From positions 4,092,001 to 4,156,000 of the forward strand of contig NC_135780.1 of assembly GCF_028453695.1 (NCBI RefSeq): DNA of 64,000 nucleotides. Reading direction: 5' to 3'. The notes beneath the pieces were generated by a model, which was given only the letters and a program-made list of their open reading frames with translations, had not been told where the DNA came from and searched no databases. Below, piece by piece: positions 37,082-51,150 of this stretch. Both the position numbers and the translations under genes were made by a program. The number at the start of each line of letters is the position of its first letter. Positions within the stretch are counted from its first letter, which is position 1. The DNA is from Augochlora pura. Taxonomy: Eukaryota; Arthropoda; Insecta; Hymenoptera; Halictidae.

Positions 37082-37329
37082 TTAACCCTTTGCACTCGGA
37101 GCCATTTCAACTGTAAATCTGAAATAATTTTTCTGGTTCGTGGTATTTCCATTCTATTTAGCAAAATCAATTTTTATGCATACAAAATTTATTTCTGTGA
37201 CTCCTGCCGACAGTTTTATTACTTGGTAATTTTTAAAAGCCAAAACCTTATTGTTACGAAAATTATTTTGCAACGTATTCGAATAATTTTAGTGGTGCCT
37301 CAGAGTCACCGCTCGAGGGAAAGGGTTAA
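37082..37329. mobile_element. piggyBac-type non-autonomous element (MITE), family B
   Basis: TTAA at 37082-37085 and 37326-37329 bracket 240 bases. The left end is CCCTTTGCACTCGGAGCC; the right end on the other strand is CCCTTTCCCTCGAGCGGTGA. Both termini also carry GAGTC/GGCGACTC-like subterminal motifs. The interior is AT-rich with no transposase frame. The TTAA duplication and CCC/GGG termini fit the piggyBac superfamily. Confidence 0.8.
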
Positions 37330-39939
37330 ATATTCGTTTAGTGTTCGCCAAAATTGAAAAATATTATTATTGCAGTATTTCGTATTATTTTTATGTAATA
37401 ATTTATATTATTTCTTGTTTGCATTAGACAGTGAGTTATTCGGGTTGTTTCTTGTACTTGTATTACATATATTCACGTGGTTAATCATACATATAAATAT
37501 GATCGTGGATTCAGCTTTTATATAAATATTGTAAATTAAAAGGCGTTAATATTTGTCTTTGATAATTAAAGGTAGACTTGGTATTTACGGTTGAATCTAT
37601 TTAGAGGCCATTCATTTTTTATTTTTAATAAGAGATATTCTAAGGACGATGCTGGAGGTTTTGTGTTAGGTTAGTTCAATGCAAAAATGCAGATACTTTA
37701 TTTATAGTAGGATAGAATGTAAAACATTTTTATTTTCTACATAGGACATCATAAGCGACTAAATATTTTTAGCTGGCAGAACGAACGAAAATTTTCTAGC
37801 TTCCAATGATTACTGTCTATTTTACAATTTAATAAATCCATTGAAATTGCACTGTACACGTAGCCTATATTTTACTATAGGAAATTATACTAACGAAGTA
37901 GTAAAAAACTTAAACAACCGTATCGAACGGATAATAGAAAAAGAAATTCTCGCGTCTGTCCGTGGAAATAATTTGACGCGTTGATTCCGTAGAAATTGAA
38001 GAAACAGTTCGACGTGTTCGACGATGTTACTAAATGTACACAGCTCGTACACAGCTGGTATTAATTCTAGGACCATGTACAGCGGCCAGAAGCCCGTCTA
38101 AGGTCGCTAGTAAACGTTAAGGGCTCGCAGTCGGAGGACAGCTCAGAAAGAGAATTCCGATCCCCGTGTCGGCGCTACTAACGAGAGTAATAAACGAATT
38201 AAGGGAGGGGTGTCCGCCGCGCCACTTTATGGAGCTCGGTCCTCGGGATCGGTATAGGGTGGCTCCTTTTAACTGGTTCAATTAGTTCTCGTCCATCCGT
38301 AGGTGGGGAGCTGAGGTGGACGCATCAAAGCCACGAAACGCGTTTACGAGCATAGAGAAACGTCGCTTTGTCCTCAACGCCGCAAGATAAACATCTTGAA
38401 GCTGTCTCTCCATCGCTCTCTTGCTTCTCCCCTCTCTCTCTCTCTCCCCTGTTCGTATTGTCGACCAAAAGCGACTTCGTGCAATTTCTGACTGCGGACG
38501 TGCCCGTGATCCCTGCATGCAAGTGCACCAATACCAGCACGGGTCCGCTTTGTGGCTCTTGCGCTCGAGACAATGGGATTTTCGGGAACTAGGCAGTCCG
38601 ACCGCGTGTTTATGACACCCGGTAGATAAACCGATTAACCCCCCCGATTAGTCCGACCCCCAATGAATTCTTGATGCAACCGACTTGTTGTTCCCTTTAA
38701 ATTGTTGATAACAGCATGAACGGGCCCTTCGTTGTCCTCTTTCGGAACGGCGAGTGAACTGTTGGTACACTGTGGGCTTTTATCTAAAGTAAAAATTGTT
38801 GAAGTCGATTGTGAGGATTTTAAGACGTATAAACGTGACTTTTCTATTTTAAGAATTTTAATAAATTCTACGTAACATAGAAATAGAATTTGTATTGTAC
38901 GATCTTCAGGAATTCTTGTTAAATTTTTCTCACGTCTTCATTGAGTCATTTTCGACCCAGTTACGTTTATCAAAAATACTTGAACTTCTTTTAATTCTGA
39001 TAAATTGTCATTTATACAGTACACTGTCGAAATAAACGCGTGTCCGCTTTTCCGCAGCTGTTCAGCTACTTTCTAACGCGCGTTGACATACGTTCAAAAT
39101 TAGTATACCGCAGAAAACGCGCAAAAACCAACGTGCTGACTGTCATCCACATAGCATCGAGTTTCGTCAGCGTTCAGGAATGACAGCGAAGCGGAAGGAT
39201 GCACTGCACCGGCGGAAAAAAAAAGAGTAGAGCAACAGCTTTGGAATTCCGAGGGCCATATGTCGGCGAATCTACCCCCCATGAACCGCGATGGTCCTCA
39301 TCCCCCGTGAACAATTTATGCTTTCTCCTTGCTAATTTCTCCAACCGCCATCGAGGTTATTTACGAATGTTGTTGCATGATAAATTTCAGTATTTATCCA
39401 ATGTTCTTAAGTACAGATGTACAGTGTGTTAATTTTATCCATTAAAACATACATTACAATATCCTCGATATATTTGATGATAGTTATTTAAATACTTGGT
39501 TTATTCTTTCTCCTGATGGACAAGGTTTATATTTTTATTTCATATTTATCATTATTTTTATATTTATTCTGATATAAAAAAAATTGTCAGGGTAATATTT
39601 ATAATATTCTTCGTGTCAAAATAAATAGGGTTGACTTGACGCGTTTTTTTATATCAGCAAAATATTAATATCGGCAAGTCAATAATATATAAAATAAATG
39701 GTATATATAATATAAAGTAACATGAAAATAGATATGTATCGCGAAGTATCAAAAATGTGGGGATAAGGACATGATTTTGGGTGCCTCTTGCCCCACCGTG
39801 CGCCCGAGTCTTCGGTTATTATCCTCCCGGGCGAAGACCACTTCCTGTTGGTCTTCCAGGGCCCCAGAGTGGTCCCCGAAAAAACAATGTTCTCTAAGGT
39901 GAATGCTCCGTTGCAGCGGCCATTGTCTTGCCCTTTCGC
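37330..39939. other. AT-rich spacer and CpG islands, no gene called
   Basis: AT-rich DNA to about 38040, a CpG-rich island at 38040-38780 with a short CT run (38432-38450), AT-rich DNA, and a weaker island at 39020-39380. From 39400 to 39750 the DNA is very AT-rich. From 39760 it becomes GC-rich up to the open frame at 39940. Confidence 0.55.
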
Positions 39940-40260
39940 CTAACGACGGTGTCTCGAGTGCCACTCGAACATCTCGAAGACTATAACCTTACTCGGTTCA
40001 CTGTTTTCGTCGACGAGCTTGCACTTCGTGCACTGGTTTTCGTGCGGCGCGAACTTCGGGGCGCTGAAATTGATACCGATTACTGCGTTACTGCAATCAT
40101 GGTTGCCGGATACCTTTGTCTTGCCTTTTGTCTCGACGCGGAACGAGTTATTGTCGAATTTGGTGATCGACAATGCTGAACGAGTTCGGTGCAGGTATAT
40201 TAGGATCGAGGAGAGACGTAACTGTTTTGTATTCACCAGGAATTCTTCGATGGAGAACAT
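39940..40260 (-). CDS. Unrecognised short open frame with coding-like codon pattern
   Basis: On the minus strand ATG at 40260-40258, preceded by ACGAAA (a fair insect start context), opens 106 codons to TAG at 39942-39940. From about residue 30 the codons are strongly biased to C or G in third position, and the protein is balanced and Lys/Asn/Glu-rich, with GNHDCSNAVIGINFS and APHENQCTKCKL. A CTAAT branch-like motif and an acceptor-like TTCAG precede that part, and a GTAAGG donor-like site occurs inside the last third, so it could be an internal exon instead. The overlapping plus-strand frame (39928-40179) is also open, so the strand is not certain. No family is recognised. Confidence 0.3.
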   Translation of the reverse strand: MFSIEEFLVNTKQLRLSSILIYLHRTRSALSITKFDNNSFRVETKGKTKVSGNHDCSNAVIGINFSAPKFAPHENQCTKCKLVDENSEPSKVIVFEMFEWHSRHRR

Positions 40261-40674
40261 TTTCGTGGATAAAAAGAAACAGGGGGGCCTTGGCCTGGAG
40301 ATTGTTTAATTTAGCCGTTCTTGGGACGGGACTTTATTCAAAATGTTGAAGTTTCATTTTTCGTTCGACGTTAATATTGTAAATGGTAGTATAGATGAGG
40401 TTTATTGGCTTGGTGTTTATTGTTAATAAATATTCTTGTGGAAATGTTGAAGATAAGGGTAAAAATATACGTATGTGGAGGAACGTAGGGAAAATTGTCT
40501 ATCTATGGAGACTTTAGGTTAAAATTATAATGTGGTTTGCTGATAACATAGGGAAACTGTACCTCTACACAATATGAAACTATAAATTAACGTCAAAACC
40601 TGAATATAGAAATTTCCATTAGCAATAAAAAATAAATATCAAATATCCATTTATACCAAAATCTAAATCTGAAA

Positions 40675-40840
40675 ATTTCGATTAATGTCAAGAAATGAAG
40701 CTAAAAATTTAGATCAACATCAAGAAATGAATATAAAAATTTAGATCAACATCAAGAAATGAATATAAAAATTTAGATCAACCTCAAGAAATGAATATAA
40801 AAATTTAGATCAATATCAAGAAATGAACATAAAAAGTGCC
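40675..40840. repeat. 32-bp minisatellite, about four to five copies
   Basis: The unit AGATCAACATCAAGAAATGA plus ATATAAAAATTT recurs at 40711, 40743, 40775 and 40807, with single-base changes. Degraded units lie on both sides. Confidence 0.9.
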
Positions 40841-43800
40841 AACTGACGTCAAAAAACTGAACATGAAAGTTTAGGTTACCGTCGCACAAAAGAACACGAA
40901 AATATTAATATCAACATCGGGGGTTTATATTAAAAAACGTTTAGCTTCCGCGTGCGAGACGAGCCCGTCGACGAGAATAAACAAACGGCCGACTCGTTAA
41001 CAAGAGTAAATCGAGTTAGCCGGAGTTTCGTGTACATATTCATTTAATTCGTGGCGGTAATGATCGGGCAGAAGGAGCCGCATTAAGAGGTGAATCATAG
41101 GTTAACGGGAGCGGGGACCGCGTTGTTCTCTCGGTCCTCTCTCTTATAATTGCGGGCCACGATCAATGGGAGGCGGCTGGGGACCAGGAAGGGTAGATCC
41201 CGTCCGATACGTTGCGGCTCGCGGCGTAATTTGTGGAAGTAACGACTGTATAATTGCAGGCTTTTTTCTCTACCTCGCGTGAAACGTTTTCACGCCATCG
41301 TCGTCGCTCGCCCTCCCGCCCGTTTTCGGGAATTCAATTATGGCGTCGGTTCGTGGACGACGATGGTCAAAGCGGACGGGTTTGCTACCAGGAAACGACC
41401 ATAGCTTCTGTCTTCCATGGCAAATATAATTTTAACGCAACGGCACGACGAAATTTTTAAAAAACAATACAGGTGTTTTCATTTATAGGTATTACTCATT
41501 TTGACAACTTTCTCTTTTCTTTTTCGAGTCATTGTTCTAGCAGGTTTTATTTATTAGTTCATTCGTACAAGAAAAATGTGTATAATATTTATCATAAATA
41601 TATTTTAAATGTGAATACATTAAGATATAAATTTATAGTATATATACATTACTCGAAACATATTTATTTTACTTATAAAAAAAATTATACACAAAAATTG
41701 CACCAAATTATAAATAATGCGATATTATAAATTATGATAATTATTAATAATTCAGCACTACGAATTATACACAATCAGCTCGAAAGCGAATAAAAATCGA
41801 CAGAGAGCCGTTTTCGCCGAAAGAAACACACGCCATAGAAAGAAAAATCTGTATGGGGTGAACATCGAAGAGCGTCGCCGGTGACCCATGACCAGTGAAA
41901 ACTAGGGGCATCCACGGAAACTGGTCGGATGAATCAGGAATTTCCATACGTAATTGCAGCGATTATAGCGTCGCGCAACTGGTGTCGCCGTGTTTCTCCG
42001 CAGCCTGGGCCCATGGTGGTCGGCACCCCCTTGACGCGATGCCCCGCCGCAACCACGTGTGCACATGCCGAATTACAATTTTTCTTCCCTGCATCGACGG
42101 ATAGGGTGTCGAGCGTTTAAAACGGCATAAATTAGTGCGGCATTTCGCGACAGATGCGTGGGCGGCGCGTGCCCCGGGCCAATATGTTCGTCAAATTTCG
42201 CCCGGGTGTCGGATCTGATCAAACGCCGCCGAAAATCGGCGGAAATTAGCCGATCTTCGGACGCTTCGTGACTCAATGCCGTCGCCCTACTTTCGCGGCT
42301 ATGCCTGCGAATTAACCCCTTGATGTATGGCGTCGCGTCCGGCCAGTTGTCGATACGACAAATATTACCATAATTGGACTCGGTGCTGTTCTCTTAAATC
42401 GAAATTAAATTCGATAGAAAAGACAGATGCTTTCGTACGATAAACATAAATTTTCTTCTTACTTTCGAGAATTATTAAATATAGTATACTTAAGGGAAAG
42501 TTTTTATTTTCACAGGTACTTAATTATTAACGTATTATTTAATAATACTAAGTAGCTGTCTTTACAGTTTTCTTAATTTAGTGTATAACACTGCAATGCT
42601 ATTATAATTCGACAGCGGATTTTTCGTGAAACAGAAATTGTCAACTAAAATAATAAAAAGTCGAATAAAAAAAAAATATATATATATGCTCTGTTAATAA
42701 ATTTAGTAACATCAAATCAATATAATAGTACTTTTAATTGTAAAAATATTCACTCATCTTTCTCATAAAAATTTGCCCCCATTTTTCTAATCTTAAGATC
42801 CGCTGTACAATTATAAAATAAAAGATATAAGCTTAAATATCTTTCAACAAAAATAATGGCACACCAGAGGCGATTAAAAGCTAGAAACTTATCGTCGATA
42901 TTATAATTTGTCCACGATCGAGGACGACGATTAGCGCGTCCAGGGATTGAGCAGCGTCCCGGCGCGCACCGTAGGAATTCGCATCCCTCATTTTCAATAG
43001 AATTCGCCGGCGGATAAAGCGATCGGCTCGGGGACAGGCGAACCGGACAGATTTTCGCGTAGCTTCATTATCGTCGCAGTTTTACGCGCGGCACGGAACG
43101 TTGCATCAATAGAAAGATGATCTCGAGCGCGGCCTGAAAAGGGCCTTCTCTCTCTCTTGGAGGGACCCTTTGTGCCGAGACATGTCTGTCGCGATGCTGC
43201 GACCGGCTCCAGGGGTTGGGGGTTTTGGGTTACCGTCGCCGTGTGTGGCGCCTCAGGTGTCTTCGATCCCTTTCATAGGCAAATACGCGATTCATAGCTT
43301 TCACGGCAAGCCTCGCCTCCGCCCCGGCCTCGAAAAATCGCCGTGGAAAGCAGCCGAGGAATTCCGTTCATCACGCCAACCCCTTGCGCGGCTCCGGGAA
43401 TCTAGCAAGATTTTTATTCGTCTCCGGTCTCCGTTCGGACGACTGTTCGCTGCATTTTAATTACTATAACAAATTACTATTGCTACACGATTATTATTAT
43501 ACGATTAATATTTACACGTTTTATCGACACACGTCGATCAGCGATCATATTTCACAGCGATGATTTTATAAGATGTAAATTGCCACGTTTAGAGTTATTT
43601 TAGCCTCTTAATTGATAAATAAACCTGAAAGAATTGCCAATAAAATAGCCACGTTATTTAATGAATTACTTAATAATTAAATATTTCTACATAAACAGAG
43701 CGTCTTAAGATCAGAAAAATTATTCCTAAAGCAGTCGTTTTTCTTGATAAATCATTTACTGAATTTTCTTCTAGAATCAGGGTTGTTCGATCTTTCCCCT

Positions 43801-46800
43801 TCTCTGGTTAAACAAGTACGAAACGAGGCAACGATTTCCCAACGTACGACTCAATTAATTCGTAAATCATTCTTAAAGCGTCTATCTCAATAAATCATCC
43901 GGAGAATTCGCGCGGCCAACAATTAACCCGCGGCATTTATTTATACAATATTCGGCATTGAGAATGAATAATCGTGCAATCGACGTCGGCCTGTTATTTG
44001 CGGGCGACGGAAACGAGAAGCGGGAAATTATGCCGCGAACGCGCCGGCGAACAGGTTTTCCTTAACGTCGCGCGTCGATGATTTATCCCCGAATCCGGTG
44101 TTCCAGAACCGCGAGCCTCTCGTTTATCCGTCCAATAATAGGCGCTGTTCATTAGAGGCGGGGAGAGAGAGAGAGGGCGATTGCGAGCGGCGCGCTTTGC
44201 GCGAGCAGGTGAAGCGGCTGATAGATAACGGGTGAAACAAATACGCGATGATTATAACATACGGGCTGATTATCTCCTCTCCGGACTTTCCACGGTGGCT
44301 TCTGTCGCTCGCGTTTCCTGTGACTTGCACGATATATCAACGCGGTGCCGCGCCGCGGAGAACGTACGGCGGGAACGTGATTGCAATTTTAGTATGGCGT
44401 TTAACCTATTAAGCCCGGCCTCGGGACAATAGCTGCCGCTGCGCGAGGACCTGTCGCGGCCGGCACGTGGCTGATGAATGGCGTTTTTACTGTTCTTTGC
44501 ACGGTAATGAAGATTCGAGCGGTGTCGTTGCTCGGCTCTCCGGTAATCCGTCGGCTACGGTGAAAGTGGGAGAGCTGGCCGAGGGACACGGGACGACGAT
44601 CGTTTTATATAAATTTTGTATTCTTGGTAAAGTTTCATTTCACACGCTTTTGTTATTTTAGTAGTTAAGAATAGAATATAATCTTAAAAAAACGAATCGA
44701 TCATTTCATGAATTTGATCAATTTTCGAGGTGTTAAAAATACCTTTGACAAAAGAATATTTCTGTAAAATTTTTGACACGTTCGAGAAATCGAAAACTCT
44801 GCTAGGATTAATCTAAACTATCTGTCATACTCGCGGAGTAGGTGTTTCTTCGATTTTTTAAGTTTCAACTCGCCCAGTTCCACCCCCATTCGCTCGCCAA
44901 AGAATCCGGCACTAATGTCGAGGAACGATTACCGGAATGAGTAATGGCACCATAAGTCCGTCCGATGCGCACACCGTCATCATTTACAGTGTTAATCGCA
45001 CCGAGTGCCACCCCCGCGGCCCCTAACTTTGTTAGCATCCGCCATCTTGCCCGCGTACCTGCACGGCTTCGCAATATGTTCCGAATTGCGATTCGTTCAG
45101 CTTCCGTGGAATCATTCTTGGCGCGTGTCTCACCTCTCTCTCTCTGTCTTTTTCTCTCTTTCTCTGCGGCTGGTCCAGAGCCGGCCATCTGTGACGGAAT
45201 TAACCTGATGTCATCGAAATGATTCGATATAGGCAGCGAGCACGGTGGATCGATTGATTGAATTCCTCTCGTCGCCGCGTGAAATGACGCTGAAAGTCAC
45301 GGGGGCCGTATCATTCGATTCACCGAGAGGGCACGAGCCATAAATTGGGGATGATGATGCTCGCTTTCGGGTCTATTCCGAAGCTGCAGACTCATTTCGT
45401 CGTGTGCTGTTCGATGCACTGTCGGGAGGTTATGGGATTTTAAGTGAGTCGGAGAATTATCGAGTCGAATTACGTCCCCTGTTAATCGACTGAATTTTAT
45501 TCGGCAATTTATTGATCGCAGAAACATTTTCTACACGTTATAAAGTTATCAAGTTCAGACGCTCTCGGTATTTAATATATAATTGAAGGTAACATTAAAT
45601 TTAATTGTGTAAGGTGTTTAATTCTATTGTATTTTACTCGCACTGATATTTATCATAAATGCATACAAATGCACAATTTAATAGTAAACGATAAATGTGG
45701 TACTATAATACTTTATACAATATAAGATGTCTTTAAATTCTACCATGTTTTGCAATTATTCTATGCTACATTGCGACAATTATCGTCTGCAACCCTTCGA
45801 ACTATCACCATTAATCAGAGGCTAGAATCAAAGAAAAAAATCGCAGAATGATTCTATCTCTAAAAAGATTAACTAACGAACAAGTTGAACAATTACCTAG
45901 AAATTATTCCAAAACTCTTCCATCCTTTTAATGCATGCTAACTCAAGAATCCCTAATCGACGATCAGCCTCTACCAGTTCATGAAACTTCACCATCGTTC
46001 GCGATAACCGTCGATTAATTCTAGATTACGGGTACAACAGTTGCTATAACTTCATAACCGGGAAAACGACGATACGACGACCATAAACGGTTACCAGGAA
46101 TCATTCGCGGCAAACAGAGACATAAACTTCCAAGTCACGAGTACCGGGCAAGGTGTGTGCTCCGGGGTGCTTCCACGTTATCGGTGATCGCGGTCTCGGG
46201 TTTCCAACCCCTTGGCCGGGCAGCGTCGCAGTCTCCAGCCTCTGGTTAGGTTAAATAATATTCCCCGAACGGTGTAACAGCTGCCTAGAGTCGCGCGCCG
46301 GCGGTCACACTAGAGGAACTTTCATTTAAATGCAACAGAAACGCGCGGCGTCCCAGTGAGCACCGGTTACCGCTCGCGCCGCGAGAAGCGAGCCCGACGA
46401 CGAGGAGCCACCATTTTATTGCCCGCCACTTGTTCACCGTTTTACATCGCGTCGTAAATCTCGGCGAGGCCCAGCTGGACTAAGCCACGGCAAATAAATT
46501 CTCCCCGAAAAATTGTTCCTCGCAATAATAAAGGAGAAACAGGCGAATTATCGTTCGAATAGGTTCCCTTAATCGAGAATTGTCTTCAGCGTCGAGTTAC
46601 TATTTTCCCAGGCGGCTGGTCAACCTATTATGCTGTCACATCGGAACAGGAGTTTCGTGTTATTTTTTAAGAGTATCAGAAATAATTCTGCGTTCTTTTC
46701 GTGTGAATATTCGTGTAGATTTTTCATCGAATTTACGATTTATTTTAATGATAAGGAAAAGATCAAAGCGACTGTCCCAGAGTTGTTAAGGGTCGATTGA

Positions 46801-49800
46801 GTTTTTAGCAGTTATAGATGTGATTATTATACATTATTTATATATTAAAAACACTGTCTTTTCATTAGCAATCTTCGTAGAAATGATTTGGTAAAATAAA
46901 AATACTAAATTGAAGCTCCACCAGTATTTAACACAAAGTCGCTCTATTTTTAATTAATTTACATCGTGTACAATTGACAGAGCAATTTTTACTGTATTCA
47001 AAGACGTGTATTCAACTATGAATTAGATTCGGTAAAATTATGAACTAACAATCACAAAGAATATCTTCCTTTTTTAAATCTTAGGCTGCAAGAAGATTGC
47101 ATAGATTATACTGTGCTCGATGATGGTACAATTTTACCATGTTTAATTACTGTTAAATTATCCAGTAATTCACTAAAGTAGAATTAAACTGCGCTTTGCT
47201 AAATTAGAATTATCCTCTGAAGTAGAATTATCCATTAAAGTAGAATTACACGATACTTTATCACATTGAACGCCGTCAATCGACCACTAAAATCCATGCA
47301 TAGTTAAAGCAATTCAATTAATTAAAGCGAAAGTGGGAAGTTAATATTTATTATAGGGGGTGGTATTATAACAATTTCGCTAACGAAAGAATCTAGCCGA
47401 ATTCAATTTGTCCAAATATATTACAACGAAAATGAATTTTCAAGATTGGTCAGAAATTAGTGTCACCCATATTCGGGTGACTTTGATAACGTGTTATCAA
47501 AGTGAAATAATCACGTGTTTCACCAAGATAGAAATTATACCGTGCTTCGCTAGAGTAAAGTCTCGTTGGACACACCATAGAAATAACTTCGGTCGACTAA
47601 ATGCCACGAGTATGCTTTCCTATACTAGTCTCGTCGGTCGTCTATGATTTCGAAATAGGAAAAAAAAAGATGCTCGCTCTACGGCGGGCCATCTTCGATA
47701 CCGGACGGGTGGCAGGGCCGTGTAAGGGGGTCCGGGGCGCCGGTTTTGCGGTTTTTTCATTTTGGCACGCGCACGACGCGCCCCCGGTAAGCGGATACCC
47801 CACAAAGCGCTTTATTGTGCGAAACTGAATACCAGCGCTAAATACGCGCTAAAAGGGACGAGCCTGCATACTCTCCGTTTCGTCTGCACGCGATTCTACG
47901 AACGACCCTCTCGGGCCCCCTCGCCCCTTGCCCCCCTTGATGATCTTTTAATAGTGGAAACACTGGGCCGCCGATTTCTTTTCTCTTTTCTTCCGATCTT
48001 ATTCCTATCCGAGGATCCGACCATTTTTTCTCTGAAAGTTTCCTTTCTGAAATCATTCTACAATTGTTATTTTACTTCTCGAAATAGATTTTTATCCTTT
48101 GTATATTATTTTGCAATTGTTTGACATCTCAGAGTGCTTTGGAGTTTGTCCCGGCAGGATCGTTCTTAATTTTTATTTACAAGAGAACTTTCCCCTTTTA
48201 TTGTTTGCATTTATAGTCAAAATTGTACATCTTGTTATATTACATTTAATTCTAAATTTTAGTATTCTTTACAAAACGGCATCGTATTATCGACATTTTC
48301 TTATCTGGTCCTTATTTCATCTGCACTGTTTCTGTACATTTTCTTCCGACTTTGTTTAGATCGTTCAGCGATTAAATACGATTTGGAAATAAATTTACAC
48401 ATGGTTGCAAGGCTTGACAAAGTCAATTGAATTTTACAGTTCTAAAATCACGTTCTCAATTATCAAAAGATCGATTGAGACATTTCAGAAGATTAAAAGA
48501 ACAAAGTCGTTACTTGCGCACAAGTTAGAAACAAAAAAAAAGCGCCGGTTCCGTAAAAACACGACGATCCGAACCCGTGAAAAATAATGAACAATCGCAA
48601 CGTGAAAACCCTCGGAAGACTGTCCTCCATTCGAATCGGCGATCGATCGACGAATTTCGTTGCCGGTTCACGCGGGAACCGCCCACGCATACGAAACGCG
48701 GGCCAACGTTCGGCGCGCCGAAAGCCGGCGAAATAAGGTCGCGGCGATGGCGCAACGCCGCGACGAGAGATCGATTATTCAAATCCGTAGGTGTTCGCCG
48801 CGTGTAAAGAGGGACCAACGAACCTGTTACCGATGCGAGTCCCGGGCACAGGGATCCCCGCTCGCTTGTAGACACGGGGAAAGGCGTCGCCGACGACGTG
48901 TTCGCGCGCGCGTCTACGCGTACGCGCGCGGTTACACCGTTCGGCAGGTGCAGAACCGTGAAACGAGTATTATTTACTCGCACGAGAACCCAACATCTGC
49001 CGTATCTAGGCATTGAAAACTGGCGAATTTTCTTTTATCGTTCCGTCGATTTCATTAGCGGGACGCCGCATGCTCGGGTTGCTTGTCCGCGCGACTTGCT
49101 CGCAGCCGTTAACGCCAATAACCGGCGCGGCGACGTCGTTTCGTTTATCCAGCCGCAGATGCGAACTGTGATTCAGCCTGTTTTCGATCCCTCGCCGATG
49201 CAAATGTACTGCGACTTTGTTGCCGGTTCCCGCAAATCTGCAGCTTTATGGATGCATCGCGTGCCAATGTTGTTCACGGCGGAGAACGGCTCTTCGTTTT
49301 GTAATCATTTAAATTGAAATTTCCTCCTTTGCTGCCGTTCTCCGTTCTTATCATTATTATTGCTCTATTTGTTGCTATATACGTGTATATCCTTGTACAT
49401 ATTTTTTACTGTATATTCTACTTATTCATATATATATATATATTTATAGATTAATACATAAATATAAAAATTAAGATTTATAGATATTAAAATATTCTAA
49501 AGAATGAAGCTAAATAGACAAATTTCACTAGCTGAATACATAAGTGAATTATTAGAATGAATAAAAATATGACGAGCACACAATAGTCCTGTCGATTCTA
49601 GAGCTCCGTGAAGCAGCCTCGCTCGAAATCTACCTCGAATCCATTCACGAGACACCTCCGAGTCAGACACACCCCCGCAATCAGCTCGAAACATCAAAAT
49701 TCGTTCCGCTGTTCGTGGCTCGACGCTCGAGCGACTCCTCCCCGTATATCGCCGAAAATTCCGAAATTTGAAAGACAGCTCCTGCCTGTAGCCCTTAGGA

Positions 49801-49964
49801 CGCGCGCAGAGGACGCTCCCTTGAAATTTACGCTTCCGATATTTTTATCAGCTCGCGCGACGCTGGCAGCGAGCGAGACAAGGTGGGCAGGTGCTAGGCC
49901 CCGTGTGGCATCGTCTATTTGCGTTGTCTGCCGCGGCCGTTTGTGAGTCGACGGTGATGCGAGC

Positions 49965-49975
<11 letters not shown>

Positions 49976-50003
<28 letters not shown>

Positions 50004-50028
50004 ACTTTCTCTCTTTCTCTCTCTTTGC
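49976..50028. repeat. (CT)n microsatellite
   Basis: About eleven perfect CT units followed by CTTT/CTCT variants on the plus strand. Confidence 0.95.
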
Positions 50029-51150
50029 GTACGCGAATCGCTCGTGCGACCGTTTGTGTATTTGAAACACGTCGCCGGGGTAGCGATGCGGGCTCATTAC
50101 TGGCACGAGCCAAAGCGTGCGAGCGCTTGCGCGATCAGCCGACAGCCTATCGTCCGGCCTCGCTGTCCACGGAATCGTTCCTAACTGTTCCGGGTGATCT
50201 ATGACAGCCGTTCCGACGACTAGGATTCCACGTCGTCCTTGTTTACCCGATCGATGCGATGCGCGATCTTCGAACGCGACGATTCTGCGCTCGATCCGCC
50301 AGCTTCTGGTCCTCGGCTGCCGATGCGGCGATACCAGTTGCATTCTGCATCGGCGATGGTTAGAAAACGTTTTCGAAAAAAAACAAGCTTCGTTCATAAA
50401 TACTGTCGCATTAACGCTCAGCAAGTCGAACAGAGAGATCTCCCCGTTTTAAACGTAGTCGTTCGATGAGATTTTAACGCTGGTCGACAGCGTGAATTCT
50501 TAATTTTATTTCTGATTTTATTCCACGGGGTACGAATGTGAAGAAAGAACTGATTTCATACAAGTCTGTTCTGAAATTTTCAATCGAATAAAATTTTATA
50601 AAAAATTTTAAATAGTCGCGAAAGTATTAACAGCGCAACCCAGCCGCGACGATTTCGTATTTCGCGCGAAGGACATCGAGGTAGTTTTGCGAGTATAACT
50701 TGTTCGAAACTGTAACACGTGGCACGATATTTACGGAACGTATAGCTTCCCTTTGACGACATTTCTGTCACAGTTTCCGAGACGATGCGTTGCATTTACC
50801 GCGAGAAATACAACGAGTACAATTACGCGCGCTGGCAGCGTGCGCGTCAATTTCTCGGCGAGGTTTGAGGGCGCGACCGAAGGTACCAAAATATTCCGCG
50901 GCAATTTCCATTCCCCATAAAGAAACGTCCGGACGCTGGATAAAACGCGCGTCCTCTCTCGACGGAAGAATTATAAGACGCAGTTTCCAGAACGCGCGTT
51001 TCGCAAATATCGCGGCGGATGGATGAACGAGACGGATTAAGTGGTACAGACATCGGTAATTGCACGTTCCACAAATTGCCGCTACCTATTTGTTTATCGG
51101 GACACCGATTTCCGATCGTTGCTTCTTCGTTCTCTCGCGGCGAGGAGGAA

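Noticed and set aside
41473..41730. 85-codon AT-rich open frame
   Set aside because: It is Tyr/Ile/Lys/Asn/His-rich, as AT-rich DNA gives, with no codon pattern or motif.
21121..50093. Matches to the Gcm target AT(A/G)CGGG(T/C), e.g. 21121 (minus), 24474, 29001 (minus), 44259 and 50086
   Set aside because: About eight matches are expected by chance in 64 kb on two strands, so the handful seen does not support autoregulation.
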